A DNA stretch of 64,000 nucleotides. It comes from Leptofilum sp965223525. Lineage in GTDB: Bacteria > Chloroflexota > Anaerolineae > Promineifilales > Promineifilaceae. The stretch's first letter is position 1, and each line of letters starts with the position of its first letter. The notes beneath the pieces are model-generated. The model saw only the letters and a program-made list of their open reading frames with translations, did not search any database and had not been told where the DNA came from. The translations under genes were made by a program, and so were the position numbers. The stretch spans positions 124,001 through 188,000 of the forward strand of contig NZ_CBDCWX010000005.1 in the NCBI RefSeq assembly GCF_965223525.1, in the 5' to 3' direction. Shown piece after piece: positions 1 to 8,503 of this stretch.

Positions 1-1441
1 CCTCTTGCACAATGGCAATGGGTTCGTTGGGAATGCTGAGTGCGGGCAAGCCTGTGTGATAGTAAACACCGGGCGCATTGCCTGCCATGAGTACGGCCAT
101 TTCCGGCAACATCGCCCCTACGTCTGCGTACACCTCTGCTTCCAGTCCACTATCCGCCCGCGCATAAAAGAGGGTGGCACTGATGGCAAAGGCGACAATG
201 ACAAACAGCGCAGCAAAGCGGGGTTTGGCGGTTTGCGGTTCCCAGTGGGGCAGCTTTGTGGCCATCCACTCAACGGCATAGCCCAGCCCAGCCGTCGCCA
301 GCACCATCAGCCACGGCCACAATGCCACAGAAGAATGTAGTAAGCCGCCACGCCCACCCGGCAGCGTGAAGACGAGGCTCATGCTGGCAAAAAGCAGCAG
401 GGCATACCAGCTCATTGGCCGCAAATACGGCCGTTTTTCCTCATCCCGCCACCATTTCCACCAGCCCCACACAACTAGCGGCGTTAAAAAGACCAATCCG
501 CAGACAGCAATGAACGTGCCGCCAGCCAGCAGCAAGCCATCCAGTTTGGATTGCAAAATATTGCCCCAACCCCACTCCAAAAAGTGTGTCAGGTCAAAGG
601 AACGGCCGTACGCAAACAGATCATCATAGGTGGTGAGGAAGATGGTTTGGGTGCCGCTAGTGGGCAACGGCCGTCCAAACAAGCGCCAGTTGCGGATGAA
701 CCAGGGGGTCATCACCAGCAGGTAACCCAAAATTAAATTTACCACAGAGAGCACAGAGGACACGGAGATTTTTCTTTCTTTTCTCTGCGCGCTCCGTGCG
801 CTCTGTGGTGAAAAAATCTGCCAAAGCCACAGCAGCCCACCGACAATTAGCAGCAGCGCCCCATCTGCCCGCGTGAGGTGCGCCAAGCCAGCGGTGAGCC
901 CCGCCAGGAACCACCACTTTTTTGCGGGACGCTGCTGGGTGAAGGAGAGGAAGAGTAAGCACAGCCCACCCGCCCAGGCGAAAGGAACAAAGGTGGAGGG
1001 CTGGTTAAGAAAGCGTGTGTAAAACCCGCCGGAGATTGTGAGAAGTACGGCCGTCCACATCTGCCACCGTTCACTAAAAAATTGCAGGCTAATCCAGTAG
1101 GCCAGTAACGGCAGCAAACCCGCTAGCAGCCAAAACGGAAGCTGCGCCGCCCAAAAGCCACCCCCCAGGCTATAGCCCGCCGCTGCCAAAATGGAAGTCA
1201 GCGGCATCCAGTAGCTGTGGCTGGGCGTAGGCACCCCCGCCGGATCGTCCAGGTATTGCCAGATGACCAGCTCCGTGAAGCCGTCGCCAGCCGCTAGCCG
1301 CTGGCCGTTGCTGGTATAGTAGTAAGCGTCCATGTAGGTCGGCGTGGGCATCTGCACCAACCAAATGGCCTGGAACAACAGCCCCAGCAAAGCTAACCAC
1401 AACCAATCGGTACGCCGCCAGTTAGCAGATTGCGTAGACAA
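1..1441 (-). CDS. GT39/ArnT-like membrane glycosyltransferase (3' end outside window)
   Basis: An open minus-strand frame runs from TTG at 1441 to the left window edge (about 480 residues, no stop). It starts MSTQSANWRRTDWLWLALLG and then alternates hydrophobic segments with short loops. Early acidic/aromatic residues (TYMDAYYYTSNGQRLAAGDG) resemble the first periplasmic loop of GT-C enzymes, which move sugars from lipid-phosphate donors to acceptors outside the membrane. WFIRNW and the final soluble-looking part also fit the superfamily. The start is uncertain: there is no ATG and the frame is open into the upstream gene, which ends 20 bases away, so the two genes are probably cotranscribed. 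Residues about 209-232 are encoded by a CACAGAG-type intergenic repeat (745-815) read in frame, which is unusual. The acceptor is unknown. Confidence 0.75.
   Translation of the reverse strand, partial: MSTQSANWRRTDWLWLALLGLLFQAIWLVQMPTPTYMDAYYYTSNGQRLAAGDGFTELVIWQYLDDPAGVPTPSHSYWMPLTSILAAAGYSLGGGFWAAQLPFWLLAGLLPLLAYWISLQFFSERWQMWTAVLLTISGGFYTRFLNQPSTFVPFAWAGGLCLLFLSFTQQRPAKKWWFLAGLTAGLAHLTRADGALLLIVGGLLWLWQIFSPQSARSAQRKERKISVSSVLSVVNLILGYLLVMTPWFIRNWRLFGRPLPTSGTQTIFLTTYDDLFAYGRSFDLTHFLEWGWGNILQSKLDGLLLAGGTFIAVCGLVFLTPLVVWGWWKWWRDEEKRPYLRPMSWYALLLFASMSLVFTLPGGRGGLLHSSVALWPWLMVLATAGLGYAVEWMATKLPHWEPQTAKPRFAALFVIVAFAISATLFYARADSGLEAEVYADVGAMLPEMAVLMAGNAPGVYYHTGLPALSIPNEPIAIVQE
745..815. repeat. 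CACAGAG/GGACACGGAG word repeat inside a GT-C gene
   Basis: The segment contains the words CACAGAGAGCACAGAGGACA and, after a T-rich centre, CTCCGTGCGCTCTGTGGTGA, giving an imperfect long hairpin. The same words occur in intergenic DNA near 28306-28352 and 30565-30598. Here it lies inside an open frame and is translated as a Ser/Arg/Lys-rich loop between two membrane segments. Confidence 0.75.
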
Positions 1442-1471
1442 AATCTCCAGTCTCCAATCTCTAATCTCCGT
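1442..1471. repeat. Half copy of GGAGACTGGAGATT repeat
   Basis: AATCTCCAGTCTCCAATCTC and TAATCTCCG words lie at the junction of the two first GT-C genes. It is a single arm, without the partner arm. Confidence 0.6.
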
Positions 1472-3056
1472 TCCTCACAAAAATCTGGGCAATGTCATCT
1501 TCGTATACTTGTTTCCAATCGGGGCTGGTGGCAAGGACTGTTGTTAACGGCGTGCCGCGCTCCATCAAGACGTAATCAACCTCGTATTCGTCCAGCGGTT
1601 CTTGCCAGGTAGGGCGCACCTCAAACGTCTCGCGGTAGCGCAGCAAGAACGGATCGCCGTACACGTCGGCACGGCCGTCCACAAACACAGGCACGCCCCG
1701 CCAAATGAGGTAGCCACCCCAGTTGTAGCTGTTGTAACCCCGTGCGTCATCCAACCCGGCTTCTTCCAAATAATCCACCGCTGCCACTGGGTAACGAGCA
1801 GCAATCGCGGTTTCATTGTTGTCTATTTTGGTGTTGCTGTAGAGTACGGCCGTTCCCACCGCTACCAACAAAATCACCCAATTCAGAACCGCAAACAACA
1901 GCTTCATCGTCTGCTCCAATAGCGAATCATGCAAAACAGGCTCTAAGCGACTGCCAGCAATTACATTGTGCCAATGCCGCACAATAATTGGCGTGGCCAC
2001 GATGGCGAACAGCGGAATGTGCCGCGCCGAGAGTAATCCCGCCGCGCCAGTGCCTAAAAAGAGCAGCAGATCAGTGAAAGTCACTCGTGCTGGGGCCGGC
2101 GTCGGCGCATTTTGCGCTGCCGTGCCACTTGCTTTCACGTTGTGGTTGGTGCCCTCATTATCTAACCAACTGGCACGGTCAGGAGACCGGCCAGAGCCTG
2201 TAAATTGACCGCTTTTGTTAAAAACCCAGCCCAATACGCCCAACGCCAGCATCCCGGCAAACGGCCAAAAGTAAGTTTGGTGAAAATCGGGGGAGAGCCA
2301 TTCCTGAATGTACCCCTGCATCGCGCCGCTGCCCAGCGTGAGGAATGGATAAATCCACAGTTCAAAGCCGCTGGGATTCACCGCCGCTGCCAAAAAACTA
2401 ATAATCGTCACGCCAAAGAGCTGAAAAATCGCAGGCTGCGCCAAAGTGCGTTCCGTCGGTGTGGCCAGCCAACGCTGCGCCGTATCTCCCACCGCGTATG
2501 TGCCCAGCAACACCACGCCCAGTAGGTAGCCGCTATGCAAGTTGGCCCAAACCAGCGTCAGTAGCGGCAATAACCAGAGCGTCCACGTACGCCACTTGCC
2601 ATCTTTCACCCGCTCGACGATGAGGACGAAGACGGCCGTAAGCAACAAGTTAAATATCTGCGGCCGCGCCCCCCAAACGATGGCGGAGGTGATGGCGGCT
2701 AATAACACGATGAATGCGGCTAGGTACGGCCGTCCCGCACACGCCAAATACAACAACCAATAAGTCAAGGCAATAAGTGCCGCAAAAAAAAGAATCAGCC
2801 CCGGCAAGCCAGCCGCCAAATAAACCAGCCACATAATTACCTGCGAGAGCCATTCATGCGTTACCCACGCATTTTGCGGCACGGTAAAAGTGAACACATC
2901 CTGCGCCGGGATGCCATTTTGCAAAATGTACTCTCCCGTCCGCAGATGCCACCACATATCTGGGTCTAGCGTCTCACGCACCGCCATCGTGAAGAGGGCA
3001 ATGGCAAACAGAGCCACAAACAGTCTTTTAGTGTTCAGAAAAAAGATTTTAGTCAT
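1461..3056 (-). CDS. Multi-pass GT-C-like membrane protein
   Basis: This 531-residue protein is mostly transmembrane. Near the N-terminus it has DPDMWWHLRTGEYIL followed by FTFTVPQNAWVTHEWLSQV, a signature of large bacterial GT-C-like membrane proteins where the acidic residue of the first extracytoplasmic loop is expected to be functional. The C-terminal soluble part carries VFVDGRADVYGDPFLLRY, a motif common at the end of this family. It probably acts at the cytoplasmic membrane in transfer of lipid-linked sugars, but no substrate can be named. A low-complexity linker around residues 290-325 joins the membrane half to further helices. It sits 20 bases upstream of the partial GT39 gene and follows the methyltransferase and DPM-like genes in the same direction, which suggests a shared surface-glycan role. 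Confidence 0.7.
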   Translation of the reverse strand: MTKIFFLNTKRLFVALFAIALFTMAVRETLDPDMWWHLRTGEYILQNGIPAQDVFTFTVPQNAWVTHEWLSQVIMWLVYLAAGLPGLILFFAALIALTYWLLYLACAGRPYLAAFIVLLAAITSAIVWGARPQIFNLLLTAVFVLIVERVKDGKWRTWTLWLLPLLTLVWANLHSGYLLGVVLLGTYAVGDTAQRWLATPTERTLAQPAIFQLFGVTIISFLAAAVNPSGFELWIYPFLTLGSGAMQGYIQEWLSPDFHQTYFWPFAGMLALGVLGWVFNKSGQFTGSGRSPDRASWLDNEGTNHNVKASGTAAQNAPTPAPARVTFTDLLLFLGTGAAGLLSARHIPLFAIVATPIIVRHWHNVIAGSRLEPVLHDSLLEQTMKLLFAVLNWVILLVAVGTAVLYSNTKIDNNETAIAARYPVAAVDYLEEAGLDDARGYNSYNWGGYLIWRGVPVFVDGRADVYGDPFLLRYRETFEVRPTWQEPLDEYEVDYVLMERGTPLTTVLATSPDWKQVYEDDIAQIFVRNGD

Positions 3057-3193
3057 AGGAAAACACGGTACTAATAAACTCTGTCAGCAAAAACCACGCA
3101 GCGAAAAAGATTCTTGACAAGGTGACTGCATTCTGCGAATGCTTGGTGAACGGCCGCATCAACATTTAACCATTTACCATTCACAATTAACCA
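3057..3193. repeat. Intergenic gap with TTAACCATT-type word repeat
   Basis: The 137-base gap holds, at about 3160-3200, an AT-rich run of related words (TTTAACCATTTACCATT, then CACAATTAACCATTAACT). Such loosely repeated words are typical of the other gaps in this window. No gene is seen in the gap. Confidence 0.45.
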
Positions 3194-4102
3194 TTAACTC
3201 GGTTTTTTCGCATACACCGTAAACAAATCACCAAAATTCAGGGGAATAGCCACATGCCCTAGCCGCAAACCATTCACCACCCAGCTTGCTAGGCGACCCA
3301 GCGGGCGGCTTAGTGCCTCCACACGACTAACAAAGTAGTTCAGCCGCAGGTAGCGCCCTTCTGCGCCAGACCAAACCACCTCAAACCTATTCTTCTTCAG
3401 CATTTGGCGCAGCGTTTTTTGGCTAAAGTAATGAATGTGCATATCCATCAGCCAGGGCCAGCGTGCGCCCATCAGTTTGGCCATCAGGCTGCTGATGTCC
3501 ATCGTGTGAATCACTACCCAGCCACCTGGCTTTAGCAGATGGTACGCTTTGCCAATCTCGCCCAGCGGATCGGCCACATGCTCAATCACGTCCCACATGG
3601 TCACCACATCGAACTGCTTACCTGCCAATTCTGGCGCATCCTGCGTGCCGTGGATGACGTGCAGCCCTTGTTTTTGCGCTACGCTGGCAGCCCATTCGGA
3701 TGGCTCCACGCCACATGCTTGCCAACCGGCCTCGCAGGCTGTTTCTACAAAGACGCCAATGTACGCGCCTACGTCTAGCAGAGAACGGCCGTTTGCCATC
3801 CCCACTCGTTTCTCCATTGCCCGCAAATGTTTTTGGAAGGTTAGCTCACGCGCGGCACGCTCTTGCAGGTAGGTTTCATCAGTAACGGCCGTATATGCCT
3901 GCAAAATTTCATCCCCGTCCCAGCGCGGATTGGCATACACATACCCACATTGGCGGCACTGCACAATCTGGGCATGATGTCCATATCCTGGATTGGTACA
4001 CGAAAACGCATCAACTTCTATCTGCTCTTGCGGCTGAATTGTGGCCGGAAAGCGAACTTTGTAATCATCCGCGCCGCACAAATTGCATGGCACGCTAATC
4101 AT
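3194..4102 (-). CDS. Zinc-ribbon class I SAM-dependent methyltransferase
   Basis: The protein is 302 residues from the ATG at 4102, chosen because it overlaps the upstream gene's stop by only 8 bases; an ATG at 4141 would add 13 unlikely residues. An N-terminal metal-binding module has CNLCG and, about 45 residues on, CRQCGYVYANPRW. A Rossmann methyltransferase domain follows with LLDVGAYIGVFVETACEAGW (SAM motif I), VVTMWDVIEHVADP (motif for the post-I acidic/HV region) and LLKPGGWVVIHT. This Methyltransf_23-type architecture with an N-terminal zinc module is common in sugar and polyketide modification. Translational coupling to the adjacent DPM-like GT2 suggests it modifies a lipid-linked sugar or glycan, but the substrate is unknown. 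Confidence 0.8.
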   Translation of the reverse strand: MISVPCNLCGADDYKVRFPATIQPQEQIEVDAFSCTNPGYGHHAQIVQCRQCGYVYANPRWDGDEILQAYTAVTDETYLQERAARELTFQKHLRAMEKRVGMANGRSLLDVGAYIGVFVETACEAGWQACGVEPSEWAASVAQKQGLHVIHGTQDAPELAGKQFDVVTMWDVIEHVADPLGEIGKAYHLLKPGGWVVIHTMDISSLMAKLMGARWPWLMDMHIHYFSQKTLRQMLKKNRFEVVWSGAEGRYLRLNYFVSRVEALSRPLGRLASWVVNGLRLGHVAIPLNFGDLFTVYAKKPS

Positions 4103-4850
4103 GATGAGGAATAGGCACTTTTGGTCGTCTTGGCTCACCACCCCGCAGCCGCCGAAACGCTAGCCGCAGCAGCGTATATTGCGCTTTGATCACTTCGTTG
4201 CGCGAGATTTTGGTGGTGCCTTTGCGCCGATCTTCAAAAACAATGGGCACTTCCCCAATTTGCCAACCGCGCCGCTGGCACAAAAAGAGCATCTCTACCA
4301 AAAAAGAGTAACCACTAGAAAAAATACGATCCAGCGGAATAGATTCCAACACTTCACGCCGATATAGCCGAAAACCGGCCGTAGCATCCCGCGCCTGCAG
4401 GCTTAGAAGCGAACGGGCCACAAAATTTGCCCCCTTGCTGAGTAAAACGCGCTTCCAGGTGCAGTTGCGCTGGCCACCGCCCGCCACGTAGCGCGAGCCA
4501 ATAACAACATGCTTTTGCTTACTCAACTCAATCATGGCGGGAATGTAGCGCGGGTTGTGAGAGAAATCGGCGTCCATTGTCATAATGCGCTGAGCGCCAA
4601 TGGCTAACCCCTTTTTAAAGCCAGCAATGTAAGCCGTGCCCAAGCCCATCTTGCCCGGCCGATGCACCACATACACCCGCCCCGGCTCTTTTGCCACCCA
4701 TTGATCGGCCAGTTGGCCCGTACCGTCGGGAGAGTTATCATCCACCACAATCACACCAATGGCAACTGGCAAGGCCAGCAACTGAGAGATAAGATCATCT
4801 AAATTATCTGCTTCGTTATAAGTTGGTACAATTACAAATGTGTTTGTCAT
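4095..4850 (-). CDS. Polyprenol-phosphate mannosyltransferase-like GT2 (DPM1-like)
   Basis: The 251-residue protein is a GT-A fold glycosyltransferase. The start ATG at 4850 is preceded by an AGGGTGG-like ribosome site and gives MTNTFVIVPTYNEADNL, the typical family start. Motifs in order are VVDDNSPDGTG (nucleotide binding), MTMDADFSHNP (DxD-like metal site), and RDATAGFRLYRREVLE (acceptor region near residues 155-170). It has no C-terminal membrane segments, so it is the short DPM1-type enzyme that charges a polyprenol phosphate with mannose or a related sugar at the cytoplasmic face. Its product would be the donor for GT-C enzymes, of which this window has at least seven. It is translationally coupled to the downstream methyltransferase. 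Confidence 0.9.
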   Translation of the reverse strand: MTNTFVIVPTYNEADNLDDLISQLLALPVAIGVIVVDDNSPDGTGQLADQWVAKEPGRVYVVHRPGKMGLGTAYIAGFKKGLAIGAQRIMTMDADFSHNPRYIPAMIELSKQKHVVIGSRYVAGGGQRNCTWKRVLLSKGANFVARSLLSLQARDATAGFRLYRREVLESIPLDRIFSSGYSFLVEMLFLCQRRGWQIGEVPIVFEDRRKGTTKISRNEVIKAQYTLLRLAFRRLRGGEPRRPKVPIPHHD

Positions 4851-5021
4851 ATCAATTACCACCCTAAAGGCTCGTTCACAAAGATAGCTTGTTCCGAAAA
4901 CGAACCTCAAGGCCTGGTTGTGTCACAATCAAGCCCTAAAACTGGCTGATTGTAACGGTTACTTTTCTGCCAAACAACTACAATATCCAAACGTTTCCCA
5001 ACTTTTCTGTCAGGAGTTTGT

Positions 5022-5183
5022 ATGACACAACAACACAACTGGAAGCCAAACACGGCCGTTTCCATCAAGCACAGTCATTTTTTAACGATTTGGTGGCGGC
5101 AGAATGCGTATATGTGGGGGGATAACTATTTTGCTGGCAGGTTGGGAGCCATCATTCAGCACTGTCTTCGTCGCCAAAATTGA
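5022..5183 (+). CDS. Possible 53-residue small protein
   Basis: An ATG at 5022 lies 5 bases after CAGGAG (5011-5016) and opens a 53-codon frame ending TGA at 5181-5183. The product begins MTQQHNWKPNTAVSIKHSHF and is rich in Trp, His and Asn with no evident domain. It contains the local octamer word (encoding TAV). Its 3' end overlaps the end of the oppositely oriented response-regulator gene by 32 bases. The good ribosome site argues for it; the short length and overlap argue against. It could be chance. Confidence 0.3.
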   Translation: MTQQHNWKPNTAVSIKHSHFLTIWWRQNAYMWGDNYFAGRLGAIIQHCLRRQN

Positions 5184-6330
5184 TCAGCCCGCGCTGCAAC
5201 GCCTCTTCCAGAGAGATGCCATCGGCGTTGCCCGTGCTGTCGCCTCCACCAGATGTATCCCAAAATGCGTCCAGATCGGCCGTTTCGTCTGCAGGTGCGT
5301 CAGCAGCACCAGCGAGCAAGTCCATCAGTTCGTCTGGGGCAATGTCCAGGTAGTCGGCTGGGGGAGCGGGTTCTGGTTCCGGTTCTGACGTTGGTTGTGG
5401 GGGGGCAACGGCCGTTTCAGAATCATTCAGTGTAGGCGTTTCCACCTTCATCTCCGCCGTATCCATTTCCTCAACCACTGGGGGCTCTGTAGCCAGCGGT
5501 GTGGCTGCCAGCGGAGGTGCATCTAGCGAGGGCAGCAGCGCCAGTAAATCCTTGATTGCCCGCTGGGTGAACACCCAAATGGTGCCAATACGCCCCCGGC
5601 GGGCTTCCATATCAAAAAAGAGCGTCAAAAAGTGGTGGCGACCAACATTGGCGCAGTAAAATTCAAACGCACTGCCCATGTGGTATTGCAGCGTGAAGGG
5701 TTCCGTCGCGCCCAGTTCATCTGCCAAAGAAAAGCTGTTGCTCAAATTATCAGCCACGATACCCATCAGCTTGGGTAAATCGAACTGACGGCCGTCTCCC
5801 GCCGAAAACAAAATCTCCCCCACAGCCGAAGCCAGGGTGAGGTGTACGGCACCCGTATCCACCCGCAATGCGTCCAGGCGACGTTGCAAATCATCAGAAA
5901 CGGCCGTAGCGGCCGTTTTGGTTACCAGCGGTGCGGTTGTAGGGAGCGTAACAGATTCGCCATGCAGGGCAGTGTGAACGGCCGTTAAAACACTGTCTGT
6001 ATCCAATGGCTTCTGGAAATAGCGGTAAACGCCGAGTTCATTCGCCTCTTTCTTACCCTGGCTAGAAGAGTACGCCGTAATCATAATCACCGGCACGTCT
6101 CGCCCCAACGCTTTGAGCCGTCGCACCAAATCAAACCCGCTCATGCCTGGTAGGCGCACGTCGGTAATGAGTAAATCAAATTGAGAGCGGCGCAGCTCCA
6201 GCAGCCCTTCTTCTGCCGAAGGAACCGCCAGCACTTCGCAATCCTGATTAGAAAGTTCCAGCATCGAGCGTAAGAACTCCAGCATCTCAAAATGATCATC
6301 AACGACTAGAATTTGCTTTGCATCCGCCAT
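5152..6330 (-). CDS. Response regulator with C-terminal roadblock/LC7-like region
   Basis: The N-terminal 120 residues are a CheY-like receiver: ILVVDDHFEML, LLITDVRLPGMSGFDLV with the phosphoacceptor Asp, MITAYSS and YFQKPLD with the conserved Lys. Residues about 150-265 look like a roadblock/LC7-type domain (DALRVDTGAVHLTLASAVGE, then a helix and FLTLFFD), a fold used to regulate small GTPases in gliding and polarity systems. A long acidic Pro/Glu-rich tail follows (about residues 285-390). There is no DNA-binding output domain. No sensor kinase is adjacent. An in-frame GTG at 6342 would add four residues; the ATG at 6330 is chosen. The roadblock assignment is by pattern and moderately sure; the receiver is certain. 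Confidence 0.8.
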   Translation of the reverse strand: MADAKQILVVDDHFEMLEFLRSMLELSNQDCEVLAVPSAEEGLLELRRSQFDLLITDVRLPGMSGFDLVRRLKALGRDVPVIMITAYSSSQGKKEANELGVYRYFQKPLDTDSVLTAVHTALHGESVTLPTTAPLVTKTAATAVSDDLQRRLDALRVDTGAVHLTLASAVGEILFSAGDGRQFDLPKLMGIVADNLSNSFSLADELGATEPFTLQYHMGSAFEFYCANVGRHHFLTLFFDMEARRGRIGTIWVFTQRAIKDLLALLPSLDAPPLAATPLATEPPVVEEMDTAEMKVETPTLNDSETAVAPPQPTSEPEPEPAPPADYLDIAPDELMDLLAGAADAPADETADLDAFWDTSGGGDSTGNADGISLEEALQRGLINFGDEDSAE

Positions 6331-6423
6331 AGAGTTACCCACAATTTGGTTCGATTTCGCCCATTATAAAGTCTGCCAACAGGTAAAGACAAGTAGAGTG
6401 GCGTGAATAACAGACCTTAACAA

Positions 6424-7500
6424 CTATACTTCAACGATGTGAACCTCTTCTGGCAAATTCTCCCGCGTTAGCTTGCTGGCACCCTTCTCACCCGTTTCCA
6501 ACAGCCAACACGCCGCATAATGCTCATTGCCGTAATCCTTAAAGGGCGGCTCCTCCTGCAAACATTTGTCAAAAGCCAGCGGGCAGCGCGTGTGGAAGCG
6601 GCAGCCAGTGGGCGGGTTCAGCGGACTAGGCACATCCCCCTCCAAAATGACCCGCTGACGCTTCACCATGGGGTCTGGGATGGGAATGGCAGACATAAGT
6701 GCCTGGGTGTATGGATGCAGCGGATCGCGGTACAAATCATCGCGCGAAGCCATCTCTACCATTTTGCCTAAATACATCACACCCACGCGGTCACTAAAAT
6801 GCTCCACCACGCTCAAATTGTGAGCGATGAACAAGTACGTGAGGCCAAAATCTTTTTGCAGCTCCCGCAAAATATTTAGCACCTGTGCTTGAATAGAAAC
6901 GTCTAACGCCGACACAGGCTCATCACAAACAATGAATTTCGGCCGTAGCGCCAGGGCTCGGGCAATGCCAATGCGCTGCCGCTGACCGCCAGAAAATTCA
7001 TGGGGATACCGCCGGGCATGATCCGCCCGCATTCCCACGCGGGTAAGCATCTCTACCACAATATCGTACCGGTCAGCGGCGTTCTTGTCGGTGTGGATGC
7101 GTAGCCCTTCGGCAATGCTCTCGCCAATTGGCATTCGTGGGTCTAGTGATGAGTATGGGTCTTGGAAAATAATCTGAATATCCCGACGCAGCTTCTTCAA
7201 CTCATTGGCCGTCAAGTCAAAGATATTTTTGCCATCAAAAATAACTTCGCCAGATGTCGCCGGGAGCAGCCGCAAAATGGTGCGGCCAACCGTAGTTTTG
7301 CCGCAGCCAGATTCCCCCACAAGCCCAAACGATTCGCCTTCGTAAATAAAAAAGGAAACATCGTCTACCGCTTTTACCCAGCCCTGGGTGCGCTGCAATA
7401 ACCCACCTCGTACCGGAAAATGTTTCACCACATTTTTAACATCTACTAAAATGCGCCTCTTTTCGGGCGTGTCACCATTCTGCTCTACATCGCGTGCCAT
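6424..7500 (-). CDS. oppF: Oligopeptide ABC transporter ATP-binding protein OppF/DppF
   Basis: This 358-residue ATPase couples ATP hydrolysis to peptide uptake. It shows Walker A GESGCGKTT, the signature FSGGQRQRIGIARAL, Walker B FIVCDEP with the D-loop SALDVS, and the switch His in FIAHNLSVV. The C-terminal oligopeptide-specific extension contains GCRFHTRCPLAFDKC, characteristic of OppD/OppF rather than other importers. The start ATG at 7500 is set by the upstream oppD stop (7502) and a GGAG site inside the oppD end; an earlier in-frame codon would add a stretch overlapping oppD. No permease or binding protein is nearby, so its partners must be elsewhere. Confidence 0.93.
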   Translation of the reverse strand: MARDVEQNGDTPEKRRILVDVKNVVKHFPVRGGLLQRTQGWVKAVDDVSFFIYEGESFGLVGESGCGKTTVGRTILRLLPATSGEVIFDGKNIFDLTANELKKLRRDIQIIFQDPYSSLDPRMPIGESIAEGLRIHTDKNAADRYDIVVEMLTRVGMRADHARRYPHEFSGGQRQRIGIARALALRPKFIVCDEPVSALDVSIQAQVLNILRELQKDFGLTYLFIAHNLSVVEHFSDRVGVMYLGKMVEMASRDDLYRDPLHPYTQALMSAIPIPDPMVKRQRVILEGDVPSPLNPPTGCRFHTRCPLAFDKCLQEEPPFKDYGNEHYAACWLLETGEKGASKLTRENLPEEVHIVEV

Positions 7501-7501
7501 C

Positions 7502-8503
7502 TTAACTCTCCAATTCCTCTTCATGCAGCCAGCAGCGAACCTGACGGTTTGGAGCAACGGTTTTGAGTTCCGGCTCTTCTTCGGTGCATATGGTTAGATC
7601 GTGCTCAACCCGCGCCATGCAGCGGGGCGCAAATTTGCAGCCTTGTGGCAAATCAATAAGGTTTGGCACCGAGCCGGGAATCGTCACCAGCTCCTTTTCT
7701 GCCTGCCCCAACACAGGTGTAGAACCGATGAGAGCGGCCGTATACGGATGTTTGGGCGATTTAAACAGGTCAACAACGGGGGCTTCTTCTACCACGCGCC
7801 CGGCATACATTACCACCACCCGGTCACACATTTCGGCCACCACCCCTAAATCGTGGGTAATTAAAATGATGGCCGTTTCCATTTTAGAGCGGAGATTACG
7901 CATAAGGTCCAAAATTTGAGCCTGAATGGTTACGTCCAGGGCGGTGGTTGGCTCATCGGCAATGAGCAATTCTGGCACACAAGCCAGAGCCATCGCAATC
8001 ATCACGCGCTGAGCCATGCCACCGGACAGTTCGTGTGGGTAGGCATTCGCCCGCGTCTCTGGCTCTGGAATGCCCACCATGCTCAGAAGCTGAATCGCTC
8101 GCTTCTGCCCGGCTTCTTTGCCAAGATCCTGATGAATAAATAACACTTCCGATAGCTGATCGCCAATTTTGAACACCGGATTCAGGCAACTTTGGGGTTG
8201 TTGGAAAATCATCGAGATGCGATTGCCTCGAATTTTCACCATTTGAGATTCTGTTAATTTCAGCAAATCCTCATTGTCAAAGTTTATTTCACCTTCAACG
8301 ATTTTTCCGGGCTGGCCAACAAGGCGCATGACGGATAGCGATGAAACGCTTTTGCCACAGCCAGACTCGCCCACGACACCAAGGACTTCGCCCCGTTTCA
8401 CATGAAAATCAATACCATCCACCGCGCGGACAACGCCAGCCTCGGTAAAAAATTGCGTTTTTAAGCCTTTGACTTCTAATATAGTTTCTTTGTTATTTTG
8501 CAC
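7502..8503 (-). CDS. oppD: Oligopeptide ABC transporter ATP-binding protein OppD/DppD
   Basis: This 333-residue partner ATPase has Walker A GESGCGKS, signature LSGGMAQRVMIAMAL, Walker B LLIADEPTTALDV and switch ILITHDLGVV. The C-terminal extension GCKFAPRCMARVEHDLTIC is the Cys-containing oligopeptide-transporter tail. It starts with GTG at 8503, preceded by GAAGAGG about six bases upstream. It ends one base before oppF begins, so the two are translationally coupled. The usual oppA, oppB and oppC are missing from both sides. Confidence 0.93.
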   Translation of the reverse strand: MQNNKETILEVKGLKTQFFTEAGVVRAVDGIDFHVKRGEVLGVVGESGCGKSVSSLSVMRLVGQPGKIVEGEINFDNEDLLKLTESQMVKIRGNRISMIFQQPQSCLNPVFKIGDQLSEVLFIHQDLGKEAGQKRAIQLLSMVGIPEPETRANAYPHELSGGMAQRVMIAMALACVPELLIADEPTTALDVTIQAQILDLMRNLRSKMETAIILITHDLGVVAEMCDRVVVMYAGRVVEEAPVVDLFKSPKHPYTAALIGSTPVLGQAEKELVTIPGSVPNLIDLPQGCKFAPRCMARVEHDLTICTEEEPELKTVAPNRQVRCWLHEEELES

